10,797 nt of DNA from an uncultured Azospirillum sp. GTDB lineage: Bacteria; Pseudomonadota; Alphaproteobacteria; RF32; CAG-239. The stretch covers positions 1 to 10,797 of the forward strand of contig CAMHFM010000017.1 of NCBI GenBank assembly GCA_946184595.1. Direction: 5' to 3'. Under the pieces are notes generated by a model, which made no database searches, had not been told where the DNA came from, and saw only the letters and a list, made by a program, of their open reading frames with translations. Positions 1 through 7,490 of this stretch are shown one piece after another (the stretch's first letter is position 1; every line of letters begins with the position of its first letter). The position numbers were made by a program, and so were the translations under genes.

Positions 1-3000
1 CACTTTTAAATTATCAAAAAATTCTATATTATTTCCTTGTTGGTAATTGCTTTCGAGATACTGAGCAACAGAAGGATTATTTGTAAAGTGGTAGAAATTT
101 TTACGTGTCAAACTTATTCCACTACGGAGTGGTGAAAGACTTCTGGTCAGTTGAGCCGTGAATAAAGGAGAAATTGAACGAATTTCAAGTTCTGAAGTAT
201 CTCCGTTTAAACTGTCTTCATCTGTCGTGTATGTATCTTCAAAGCTTCCGGTAACTAAATCATAGTTCGCATATACAACACCGGATAATTGAGGCGCGGA
301 TATTCTGCTTCCCGTAGATAATAAAGATCGGCCGTTAATTTGGTTGAAATTAATACTTTCTTGGCTGATAACCGTACCAGAGTTAACGTATGTTCCTCCA
401 TTAGTTAAGCAAATAAAAGAATTGCATTCACTTGTTTCATCATAGACGGTATCTCCATATTTTTGGTAGATATCTGTCATATTTGGTTTTTTGATAATAA
501 TTGTGCCGGCATTGGTAATAACAGAGCCTTTGTTGTTAGCATACATTGCAATGTTGTTGGTTCCATTCATTTCAATGGTACCATTATTTGTAACGGTAAC
601 TTTTACCTCATCATCTTCTGGTTCTTCGCCCTCATATTCAGCAAGCATACCTATAGCATTATTGGCATTTATGGTAATGGTTCCGTTATTGGTGGCAGTT
701 CCTTCATTGATGAGTACGCCGATAACCTTTTTATCTCGAGAAGTATCGCCGCTGGTTGGAAAATAATTATTTGTAATCGTAATGGAACCATCATTAGTTA
801 CTGTTCCTTTTTTTACAGTAATACCGGTGATTTCATTTTCAATGAGAGAATTATAATCATTAATTACAATAGATCCTTCATTAGAGATTGTGGCATCCAT
901 ATTGTCAAAATTGGCATCAATAGCTACTAATTTTCCTATACCGTTTTGGTTGTTAATGCTAATTACACCTGTCGATGCATTATTAACCACTAATCTGGGT
1001 GAATGAGAATCGTCTCCTGTAGATTTAATAACAGTTCCTGTTCCTGATAATGAAATTGTTCCCGAATTATTAAGGGTTAAGTTTGGAGAATATGATGTTA
1101 CATTTTCTTCTGCATCTGTGACTTCTTTGTATTGAGACAATATGGTTGGATCATTTCCACTTCCACCTGCTCCCGATGAAATGACAGCATTTTCTTCATT
1201 TGTGACGGTACTCTGCGCTGTATCTATTGCACTTCCGTTTTGAGAAGTAATTGTTCCGGAATTTGAAATATTTCCTTTCATTGTGGTTATACTGTTTTCT
1301 AGGCTTGTAATTGTTCCGGAATTAGTGGTTGACCCTTCTTGTGTAAAGACACCCGTATTTGAAGCAGATAAGGTTCCGGTATTGACAATATTTCCAGATT
1401 TAGTGCCATATATACCATCATTTGCATAGATGGTGCCGTTATTTTCTGCATATGTATCTGTGCTTAATCCTGTTGTTGAGCTATTAATTTCACCATTATT
1501 GGTGACATTTTTTCCAATCATACCACCACTTAGCGATATAATTTCACCGTTATTGATGTTTGTTCCATTACCGGCTAAGGCATAACCATTTCCGTATAAT
1601 TTAACGGAACCCGTTTCTGAATTAACCAGAGTACCATTTGCAACGTACATTCCATAACCTGTGCCAACTACTTCGATATCTTTATTGTTGGTTGCGGCAC
1701 CGGTATAATCGACTTTCATACCATATGCTGTTCCATTATTGTCATGATTATTTATGGTTATAGTTTCATTGTTAATCAATGTTCCTTCATTTGTTTTTAG
1801 AGCCGCGCCATTGCCTTGAACATCTACTGTTCCATCATTAGTTACAGTTCCTGCCTTAGAGTATATACCGTTAGCAATGTAGTTCGCATCGGTGGATGAT
1901 GAATTATCAATGGTAATTTTGTTTTTATTTGTAATGTTAGCTTCCTGTGATGCCCAAATACCATTCATACTGCCAGCCAAATAATCAGATCCGATACCTT
2001 CAATATTAATCTCTCCAGTATTAGTTACATTCTCAGCATTACCATAAATGAATATACCGGTATTATCTTCTCCTCTCATTTTAATGGTGCCGGCATTAGT
2101 GATTTTTCTTACATTACTGCTGAAAATTCCGGAACTTTGGTTGGCTGTGACATCAATTGTTCCGGTATTATAAATATCTCCAACCATGGTGTTGTTTTCA
2201 TTGACAAAGCAAGCTGTGTTTGCCGGATTATAACTGTTGACAATACAAGCCATTAAACCTGCAGCATAATAATTGTCTGAAGTTATTGTAATAACTCCGG
2301 CATTTGCAATGTAGCCGTTTTTAGCATAAATACCGCCCCAATGGTTTTGATTATATGTTCCATCTGTTGTAACGGTTATATCGGCTATATTGATAATGTT
2401 GTCATTGTTTTCAGAATAAATCCCCCATAACGTGCTGAGATCAACATCTTCAGAGTCTGTTACCGTGGCATAGATAGGGTCTTTGTTTTGTATAGGAGGT
2501 GTATCAACACCAGATAAGTCAGAGACATCAATGGGAAGTGGTTGAGAAGAGCCTGATTGACTGGCATAAGCAGCTTTTTTGCTTCCTCCCCCTCCTCCGC
2601 CGGAGGCTAAAGCTATTCCTCCTCCGACAATAGCTAATCCGCCGATAGTCCATGTCCATGGAGATTTATACCACTGAGTACCGTAAAGATTGTTAGAATA
2701 TACGTTGTGGGAGTTTTGGACCGGAAGTTTAGCATATCTTGAAGAGGCAGAAGTGTATTCCTGATATGTTCTGGGAACAGAGGCCATAAAACGACTGTAT
2801 TGATATCTAGGGATGCGCGTAATGCAGGAGTGATTTTGATTTGCTCCAAAATGAGAAAAAACTTGATAAGCTATATAATCATTACGGCGAATAGCAACGC
2901 ATAATCCTGTATTTCCATTGCTGTCGATGCTATCGATATTTAAGCCTCTGTTTAGTGCTCGTGAAATAACTTCAATACGACGATTGGAGGCTGCGTTATA

Positions 3001-3114
3001 TAAGGCGTTGAAATTTTGAACTTGAAGAGCTGCTTGGCTTTGGGGTGCACAAATACATACCGTATAAATACAGCAAACAAGAATACGTAAAATATTTCTT
3101 ACTTTACCAGACAT
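1..3114 (-). CDS. Large exported autotransporter-like repeat protein (5' part, cut by left edge)
   Basis: The frame is open from ATG at 3114 to base 1, giving 1,038 residues with no stop. Residues 1-28 look like a Sec signal peptide: K4/R6/R10, a hydrophobic core, and probable cleavage after SQA at 26-28. Residues 34-97 resemble two ankyrin repeats. Residues 151-178 are a Trp/Gly-rich hydrophobic segment ending in six glycines. From about 240 to 925 there are at least 18 N-x-G-x-(I/V/L) motifs, the signature of beta-helical passenger domains. Residues 976-1038 (LTRKNFYHF and following) resemble the linker before an autotransporter barrel in subtilase-type autotransporters. The barrel itself would lie beyond base 1 and is not seen. 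Inference: a cell-surface or secreted adhesin-like protein; the ligand is unknown. The gene diverges from tRNA-Ser and appears monocistronic at its 5' end. No strong Shine-Dalgarno precedes the start (only GGATTGAG). An outer-membrane protein exported by another route is the main alternative. Confidence 0.85.
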   Translation of the reverse strand, partial: MSGKVRNILRILVCCIYTVCICAPQSQAALQVQNFNALYNAASNRRIEVISRALNRGLNIDSIDSNGNTGLCVAIRRNDYIAYQVFSHFGANQNHSCITRIPRYQYSRFMASVPRTYQEYTSASSRYAKLPVQNSHNVYSNNLYGTQWYKSPWTWTIGGLAIVGGGIALASGGGGGGSKKAAYASQSGSSQPLPIDVSDLSGVDTPPIQNKDPIYATVTDSEDVDLSTLWGIYSENNDNIINIADITVTTDGTYNQNHWGGIYAKNGYIANAGVITITSDNYYAAGLMACIVNSYNPANTACFVNENNTMVGDIYNTGTIDVTANQSSGIFSSNVRKITNAGTIKMRGEDNTGIFIYGNAENVTNTGEINIEGIGSDYLAGSMNGIWASQEANITNKNKITIDNSSSTDANYIANGIYSKAGTVTNDGTVDVQGNGAALKTNEGTLINNETITINNHDNNGTAYGMKVDYTGAATNNKDIEVVGTGYGMYVANGTLVNSETGSVKLYGNGYALAGNGTNINNGEIISLSGGMIGKNVTNNGEINSSTTGLSTDTYAENNGTIYANDGIYGTKSGNIVNTGTLSASNTGVFTQEGSTTNSGTITSLENSITTMKGNISNSGTITSQNGSAIDTAQSTVTNEENAVISSGAGGSGNDPTILSQYKEVTDAEENVTSYSPNLTLNNSGTISLSGTGTVIKSTGDDSHSPRLVVNNASTGVISINNQNGIGKLVAIDANFDNMDATISNEGSIVINDYNSLIENEITGITVKKGTVTNDGSITITNNYFPTSGDTSRDKKVIGVLINEGTATNNGTITINANNAIGMLAEYEGEEPEDDEVKVTVTNNGTIEMNGTNNIAMYANNKGSVITNAGTIIIKKPNMTDIYQKYGDTVYDETSECNSFICLTNGGTYVNSGTVISQESINFNQINGRSLLSTGSRISAPQLSGVVYANYDLVTGSFEDTYTTDEDSLNGDTSELEIRSISPLFTAQLTRSLSPLRSGISLTRKNFYHFTNNPSVAQYLESNYQQGNNIEFFDNLKV
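340..2397 (-). repeat. N-x-G-x-I beta-helix repeat field of the exported protein
   Basis: This codes for residues 240-925 of the large exported protein. The motif Asn-x-Gly followed by Thr/Glu/Ser/Val and Ile/Val/Leu begins at residues 271, 316, 340, 365, 426, 521, 539, 558, 578, 598, 618, 683, 745, 774, 809, 843, 868 and 911. Decayed copies such as NKNKI and NNETI lie between them. Spacing is most regular (18-20 residues) between 521 and 620, which suits one rung of a right-handed beta-helix. At the DNA level the repeats are diverged. The clearest exact copy is GTAATTGTTCCGGAATT at 1247-1263 and 1307-1323 on the plus strand, exactly 60 bp apart. Confidence 0.85.
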
Positions 3115-3139
3115 TCTCAATCCATAAATTTCCGATTAA

Positions 3140-3167
3140 AGCATAACAGATTGGTGTCTATTGGCAA
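3140..3167 (-). promoter_or_regulatory. Candidate sigma-70 promoter for the large exported protein
   Basis: Read on the minus strand, TTGCCA (3167-3162) and TATGCT (3145-3140) are separated by 16 bp. They match the sigma-70 consensus at 5 of 6 and 4 of 6 positions. Transcription would start near 3133, leaving a leader of about 20 bases before the ATG at 3114. This is prediction by eye only. Confidence 0.42.
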
Positions 3168-3267
3168 TTTTTAATGAGAGTTTTGCACTTGTTTTCTCTA
3201 TATTTTCTTTATATTTTGGTTTTATTGAAAGATATTATAAATATTGATGTAAAACTAAAAAAATATG

Positions 3268-3294
3268 TTGACGGAAAGCAAAAGATAATATACA
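3268..3294 (+). promoter_or_regulatory. Candidate promoter for tRNA-Ser
   Basis: TTGACG at 3268-3273 is a 5 of 6 match to the -35 box. Possible -10 boxes are TATACA at 3289-3294 (15 bp spacer) or TACATA at 3291-3296 (17 bp spacer). It lies about 20 bp upstream of the mature tRNA 5' end, the expected place. The choice of -10 box is uncertain. The rest of the 200 bp between the exported-protein gene and the tRNA is AT-rich and holds no other gene that I can see. Confidence 0.45.
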
Positions 3295-3314
3295 TATTAC
3301 GTCGTACCACTTGT

Positions 3315-3402
3315 GGAGTGTTGGCAGAGTGGTAATGCAGCGGATTGCTAATCCGTCATCGTGAATAGCGATGCACAGGTTCGAGTCCTGTACACTCCGC
3401 CA
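3315..3402 (+). tRNA. tRNA-Ser(GCU)
   Basis: The molecule is 88 nt including an encoded CCA. The acceptor stem pairs GGAGTGT (3315-3321) with ACACTCC (3392-3398), followed by discriminator G and CCA at 3400-3402. The anticodon loop reads TTGCTAA, giving anticodon GCU, which decodes AGC and AGU serine codons. A long class II variable arm (CATCG/CGATG) and a T-arm with TTCGAGT confirm serine identity. An intrinsic terminator follows at once, so it is transcribed as a single tRNA. No copy of its 3' end is seen elsewhere in the window, so there is no sign of an integrated element here. Confidence 0.97.
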
Positions 3403-3416
3403 GTTTTGGTATATAT

Positions 3417-3438
3417 ACGCCTTTCGGGGCGTTTTTTT
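3417..3438 (+). terminator. Intrinsic terminator after tRNA-Ser
   Basis: ACGCC (3417-3421) pairs with GGCGT (3428-3432) around a TTTCGG loop, with a possible extra T-G pair closing a TTCG tetraloop. A run of seven T (3432-3438) follows. It sits 15 bases after the tRNA CCA and only 11 bases before the mutY start codon. Confidence 0.85.
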
Positions 3439-3449
3439 GTGGGTAGATA

Positions 3450-4430
3450 ATGGTTACTTTGGCGCAAAAACTTCTGAAATGGTATGCTAAAAACGGACGG
3501 GATTTACCGTGGCGAGTAAAAGGTGGTGCGCACCCTAACCCTTATGCTGTTTTAGTTTCCGAATTTATGTTGCAACAGACTACCGTGAAAACGGTTATTC
3601 CTTATTTTGAACGCTTTATGCAACGTTTTCCGACGATTGAAAGTTTGGCCGCTGCAAGCTTGGAAGAAGTTTACCAGTACTGGCAAGGGTTAGGCTATTA
3701 TACGCGTGCTAAATCCTTACATACAACTGCGCAACTGATTGTTAAACAAGGATATTTTCCTAAAACGCGTGCTGAAGTCTTGAAATTAAAAGGTATTGGA
3801 TCTTATACAGCCTCCAGTATTTTAGCTTTAGCTTTTAATCAGCCTGAAACGGTTATTGATGGGAATGTGATGCGGATTATTTGTCGTCTCAATGCCTTCA
3901 CCTCGCCGTTAGATGAAATTCAAGATCTTATCCGTGAAAAAGCAGAGGCTTTGACAGATACAACGTGTCCTGCAGATTATGCTTCTGCAATTATGGATTT
4001 GGGAGCGATGGTTTGTACACCAAAAAATCCGCAATGTCTGCTCTGCCCTTGGCAAAGTGATTGTTTATCTCGCAAGCGGAAAGATTTGGAAAGTATCCCG
4101 CAACGTAAAAAACTCCCGAAAAAAGAAAAAGTAGGATACGTCTATTTAATTCAAAATAAGCAAGGTGAGATTTTGATTCGTTTACGGACGGAGAAAGGGT
4201 TACTTTCAGGTCTATATGAGTTTCCTTGGAGTGAAGAAAAGCTGTTTTCTCAGGCAAAAGAAACAAATAAACAAGTTTTACATGTATTTACACATTTCAA
4301 ACTGACATTGCATCTTTACACATTAGCAAGCGAACATGCTACTATGAACGGGGTTTTCGTCCCAATTGAAAAACTCTCAGATTATCCAATGTCTACCTTG
4401 ATGAAAAAAGTAATGAAAATAGCTTTATAA
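3450..4430 (+). CDS. mutY: Adenine DNA glycosylase MutY
   Basis: MutY removes adenine mispaired with 8-oxoguanine or guanine, starting base-excision repair in the cytoplasm. The protein has 326 residues, slightly shorter than E. coli MutY (350). The N-terminal RDLPWR is at 17-22. Catalytic Glu38 lies in SEFMLQQT, WQGLGYYTRAK is at 79-88, and the helix-hairpin-helix LKGIGSYTA is at 113-121. Catalytic Asp137 is in DGNV. The 4Fe-4S cluster ligands Cys189, 196, 199 and 205 keep the C-x6-C-x2-C-x5-C spacing. From about 227 a MutT-like domain for 8-oxoG recognition follows (LLSGLYEFP at 251-259, FTHFKL at 280-285). All key residues are present, so the gene should be active. The start has no clear Shine-Dalgarno and lies just after the tRNA terminator. 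Expression therefore needs readthrough or a promoter nested in the tRNA 3' end. The 120 bp to gatB contains no clear terminator. Confidence 0.97.
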   Translation: MVTLAQKLLKWYAKNGRDLPWRVKGGAHPNPYAVLVSEFMLQQTTVKTVIPYFERFMQRFPTIESLAAASLEEVYQYWQGLGYYTRAKSLHTTAQLIVKQGYFPKTRAEVLKLKGIGSYTASSILALAFNQPETVIDGNVMRIICRLNAFTSPLDEIQDLIREKAEALTDTTCPADYASAIMDLGAMVCTPKNPQCLLCPWQSDCLSRKRKDLESIPQRKKLPKKEKVGYVYLIQNKQGEILIRLRTEKGLLSGLYEFPWSEEKLFSQAKETNKQVLHVFTHFKLTLHLYTLASEHATMNGVFVPIEKLSDYPMSTLMKKVMKIAL

Positions 4431-4550
4431 TGAAATTTATTTTTCTTTATCTATTTTTTCAATAAATGCTGTTTGGATATACCTTGTCCCTTTGTTAATA
4501 TAAGTACACAAAGCTTCATTAATTATATCTTAAGAAACCTTTATTTTCAA

Positions 4551-6011
4551 TTACTTATCCAGCCTTTCTTTAAGTAATTTATTAACAATTGCAGGATTAG
4601 CTTTTCCTTGAGATTGTTTGATAACTTGTCCGACAAACCAGCCTAATAAATTTGTTTTTCCACCTTTATAAGCAGCCAAATTATCAGGATTGCTTGCAAT
4701 TACACCATCAATAATGGCTTCAATTGCACCGGTATCTGTGACTTGTTTTAAGCCCTTCTCTTCAACAATCTGCTCAGGATCTTTACCAGTATCAGTCATA
4801 ATAACAAAGACATCTTTAGCAATTTTACCTGAAATAACTTCTTTACAAATAAGGTCAACGAGTTTACCTAAATGTTCGGCACTAACAGGAGAGTCTTTTA
4901 GTTCTAAATGCTTTTCTTTGAGCATGGCAAAGAAATCACCCATTAACCAGTTGGCGACTTTTTTGGCATCTCGACCCTGAGCGGCTGTTTCAAAAAAGTC
5001 TGCTATTTCTTTGTTTTCGCAAATAACTTTTGCATCATACGGAGTTAAGCCGAGTTGTTCAATATAGCGGGCTTTTTTAGCATCCGGTAATTCGCACATT
5101 TCTTTTCGGACACTTTCGATATACTCATCTGTCAAGACTAATGGTAATAAATCCGGTTCAGGAAAATAACGATAATCATGAGCGTATTCTTTTTTACGCA
5201 TGACTTTTGTTTGTCCGGTAACGGGATCAAATTGACGAGTTTCCTGTGCAATCTGACCACCTGATTCGTAAACTTCAATATGTCTTTTTGCTTCATTTTC
5301 AATGGCTTGCATGACAAATTTGACAGAGTTAACGTTTTTCATTTCGCAACGAGTGCGGAGTTCGTTTGAGCCATAAGGACGAACAGAGACGTTAACGTCG
5401 CAACGCATTGAGCCTTCATCCATATTGCCGTCGCAAGTACCGAGATAGCGGACAATTGAGCGCAGTTTTTTCAAAAATTCCCCTGCTTCTTCCGGAGAGC
5501 GAAAATCTGGTTTGGTGACGATTTCCATTAAGCCGACCCCTGCTCTGTTCAAATCAATAAACGAGCGTTTGGGATCTAAATCATGAATAGATTTTCCGGC
5601 ATCTTGTTCAATATGGATTCTTTCAATACCGATTTCTTTAGTTGTACCGTCGCTTAAATCGACAACAACTTTACCTTCACCGACTAACGGGTATTGGAAC
5701 TGTGTAATCTGATATCCCTGCGGTAAATCAGCATAGAAATAGTTTTTACGAGAAAAAGCGGAATATTTATTGATTTTTGCATTCAAACCAAGTCCGGTTT
5801 TAACAGCCTGATGAACACATTGTTTGTTTAAGGTTGGCAACATTCCCGGCATACCGGCATCGACAAAAGAAACGTGCTCATTCGGATCAGCTCCGAAAAC
5901 TGTTGAGGCACCGCTGTACATTTTAGAGTTCGAGATAATTTGGCAGTGAATTTCCAGACCGCAAATAACTTCCCATTTTCCTTTTTCGGTTGTGATAATA
6001 TATTCTGACAT
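4551..6011 (-). CDS. gatB: Asp-tRNA(Asn)/Glu-tRNA(Gln) amidotransferase subunit B
   Basis: GatB is the kinase/transamidase subunit of GatCAB. It binds mischarged Glu-tRNA(Gln) or Asp-tRNA(Asn), activates the acyl group with ATP and accepts ammonia from GatA. I chose ATG at 6011, giving 486 residues, close to the family length (about 476). It is preceded by a Shine-Dalgarno at a good distance, and the product begins MSEYIITTEKGKWEVICGLE. Conserved blocks are GLEIH at 18-22, YFYADLPQGYQI at 91-102, HIEQDAGKS at 133-141 and DLNRAGVGLMEIVTKPD at 153-169. The C-terminus carries the YqeY-like tRNA-binding tail, with GKANPAIVNKLL in the last 30 residues. The same frame stays open back to 6083, but those 24 codons overlap gatA. 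The gene starts 4 bases after the gatA stop and is the last gene of the operon. Confidence 0.97.
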   Translation of the reverse strand: MSEYIITTEKGKWEVICGLEIHCQIISNSKMYSGASTVFGADPNEHVSFVDAGMPGMLPTLNKQCVHQAVKTGLGLNAKINKYSAFSRKNYFYADLPQGYQITQFQYPLVGEGKVVVDLSDGTTKEIGIERIHIEQDAGKSIHDLDPKRSFIDLNRAGVGLMEIVTKPDFRSPEEAGEFLKKLRSIVRYLGTCDGNMDEGSMRCDVNVSVRPYGSNELRTRCEMKNVNSVKFVMQAIENEAKRHIEVYESGGQIAQETRQFDPVTGQTKVMRKKEYAHDYRYFPEPDLLPLVLTDEYIESVRKEMCELPDAKKARYIEQLGLTPYDAKVICENKEIADFFETAAQGRDAKKVANWLMGDFFAMLKEKHLELKDSPVSAEHLGKLVDLICKEVISGKIAKDVFVIMTDTGKDPEQIVEEKGLKQVTDTGAIEAIIDGVIASNPDNLAAYKGGKTNLLGWFVGQVIKQSQGKANPAIVNKLLKERLDK

Positions 6012-6015
6012 CTTT

Positions 6016-7479
6016 TTATTTCCTCTTAAATGCGGCATCTTGTTCCAAAGTAGCGGCGACTTGGAAAATTCTTTGTTCATCAAAAGCTTGACCGATGAGT
6101 TGCAATCCTAATGGTAATCCGTGTTCTGATAAGCCCATCGGAATACTCATTCCCGGTAAACCGGCTAAGTTGACCGAAACCGTGAATACATCGTTCAAAT
6201 ACATATTAATAGGGTTATCCTGCATTGATTTATCGCCAATCGGAAATGCCGGTGTCGGTGAGGTTGGGGTTAAAATCATATCGCATTTTTTGAATGCTTC
6301 AATGAAGTCATTACGAATGAGATGACGAACTTTCTGTGCTTTGAGATAATAAGCATCATAGTAGCCGGCAGATAATACATAAGTTCCGATCATAATGCGG
6401 CGTTTAACTTCTTTACCAAAGCCTTCAGAACGGGTGTTGATATACATCTCATCCAAACCGTTACCTTCTACGCGCAAGCCGTAACGAACGCCATCATAAC
6501 GCGCTAAGTTTGAAGAAGCTTCAGCCGGTGCAATGATATAATAAGCTGCCAATGCATATTTAGTATGCGGTAAAGAAATATTGACAATCTCTGCCCCTCT
6601 GGCTTTCAGCATAGCAATACCGTCATCCCAGAGTTTAGAAATTTCGGCATTTAAACCGTCCGGTCTGTATTCTGCCGGGATACCGATTTTTAATCCTCTG
6701 ATATCTTTACCGATTAATTGCGTAAAATTAGGAACAGCGACTGTAGCAGAAGTAGAATCTTTATCATCGTGTCCGGCCATAACATTTAAGAGCAAAGCGC
6801 AGTCTTTAACGCTTTTGGCAATTGGGCCTGCTTGGTCTAAAGAGGAAGCAAAAGCCATAATACCATAACGAGAGCAACGGCCGTAAGTCGGTTTAATTCC
6901 CGTAACACCACATAAAGCTGATGGTTGACGGATTGAACCACCGGTATCTGTTCCGGTTGCAGCAACACACATATTAGCAGAAACGGCTGCCGCAGAACCA
7001 CCGGAAGAACCACCGGCAACAAGATCTGCGTCAGAGTTATCGGCTTTGTACGGGTTAATCACAGGGCCAAAATAACTGGTTTCATTACTACCACCCATAG
7101 CAAACTCATCCATATTGAGCTTGCCTAAAATACTTATACCGGCATTGAGTAAATTCTGTGTCACGGTTGATTCGTACTGAGGAATAAAGTTATCTAAAAT
7201 ATGAGAGCAAGCGGTTGTTCTGATACCTTTGGTGCAGAATAAATCTTTAATCCCCATCGGAATACCGTCTAAGGCTTTATTGGTACCGTTTGCATAGCGT
7301 GTATCAGCTTCTTTGGCTTGAGCCAATGCTACTTCAGGCGTTTCTAAAACATAAGCATTTAAGCGACGATTAGCTTCCATGCTCTTGATGTAGCTTTGGG
7401 TAACTTCTGTAGCTGAAAATTGTTTGTTTTTCAAACCGTCTAAGGTCTCTGTAAGAGTTAAATTTGTTAAATCAGTCAT
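6016..7479 (-). CDS. gatA: Asp-tRNA(Asn)/Glu-tRNA(Gln) amidotransferase subunit A
   Basis: GatA is the glutaminase of GatCAB. It releases ammonia from glutamine, which is channelled to GatB. The protein has 487 residues, normal for the family, and shows the amidase signature. The Ser-cisSer-Lys triad is visible: Lys78 in GIKDL, cis-Ser158 in GGSSGGSAAAVS, and nucleophile Ser182 in DTGGSIRQPS. Residue roles are assigned by comparison with known GatA enzymes. The start at 7479 is fixed by a strong Shine-Dalgarno, AGGAGGG, 4 bases upstream. That site abuts the gatC stop, so the two genes are 11 bases apart and clearly co-transcribed. Presence of GatCAB implies that Gln-tRNA and/or Asn-tRNA are made by the indirect route. 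Confidence 0.98.
   Translation of the reverse strand: MTDLTNLTLTETLDGLKNKQFSATEVTQSYIKSMEANRRLNAYVLETPEVALAQAKEADTRYANGTNKALDGIPMGIKDLFCTKGIRTTACSHILDNFIPQYESTVTQNLLNAGISILGKLNMDEFAMGGSNETSYFGPVINPYKADNSDADLVAGGSSGGSAAAVSANMCVAATGTDTGGSIRQPSALCGVTGIKPTYGRCSRYGIMAFASSLDQAGPIAKSVKDCALLLNVMAGHDDKDSTSATVAVPNFTQLIGKDIRGLKIGIPAEYRPDGLNAEISKLWDDGIAMLKARGAEIVNISLPHTKYALAAYYIIAPAEASSNLARYDGVRYGLRVEGNGLDEMYINTRSEGFGKEVKRRIMIGTYVLSAGYYDAYYLKAQKVRHLIRNDFIEAFKKCDMILTPTSPTPAFPIGDKSMQDNPINMYLNDVFTVSVNLAGLPGMSIPMGLSEHGLPLGLQLIGQAFDEQRIFQVAATLEQDAAFKRK
6019..6027 (-). promoter_or_regulatory. gatB ribosome binding site inside the gatA 3' end
   Basis: AAGAGGAAA on the minus strand is both the last three sense codons of gatA (Lys-Arg-Lys) and the Shine-Dalgarno for gatB. 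The purine core ends 9 bases before the gatB ATG at 6011. This supports the 6011 start over the longer open frame from 6083, and suggests translational coupling of gatA and gatB. Confidence 0.75.
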
Positions 7480-7483
7480 TCTA

Positions 7484-7490
7484 CCCTCCT
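7484..7490 (-). promoter_or_regulatory. gatA ribosome binding site
   Basis: AGGAGGG on the minus strand lies directly between the gatC stop TAG (7493-7491) and the gatA ATG (7479), with a 4-base spacer. It is the strongest Shine-Dalgarno in the window and fixes the gatA start. Confidence 0.85.

Noticed and set aside
463..930. Plus-strand open frames at 463-930 and 491-766
   Set aside because: They are antisense to the continuous 1,038-codon frame of the exported protein. Their composition is a mirror of the Asn/Thr/Ile-rich repeats, and there is no ribosome site or family.
340..2397. CRISPR-like or satellite repeat array
   Set aside because: The repetition is degenerate and in codon register, with irregular spacing. 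It is explained by beta-helix repeats in a protein, not by repeat-spacer units.
2634..2849. Minus-strand 71-codon frame within the exported protein gene
   Set aside because: It lies in another frame inside the signal-peptide/ankyrin part of the longer gene, with no independent signals.
3315..3402. tRNA-Ser as an attachment site of an integrated element
   Set aside because: No integrase gene and no second copy of the tRNA 3' end are present in the window.
4490..4513. Possible terminator between mutY and gatB (CTTTGT pairing with ACAAAG)
   Set aside because: Only six weak pairs with a 12-base loop and no T run on either strand. I see no convincing terminator in 4431-4550.
6012..6083. Longer gatB starting at 6083
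   Set aside because: The extra 24 codons overlap gatA, have no ribosome site and are not part of the GatB family N-terminus. ATG 6011 has a good Shine-Dalgarno.
6837..7022. Minus-strand 61-codon frame within gatA
   Set aside because: It is out of frame inside the conserved amidase signature of gatA and has no support of its own.
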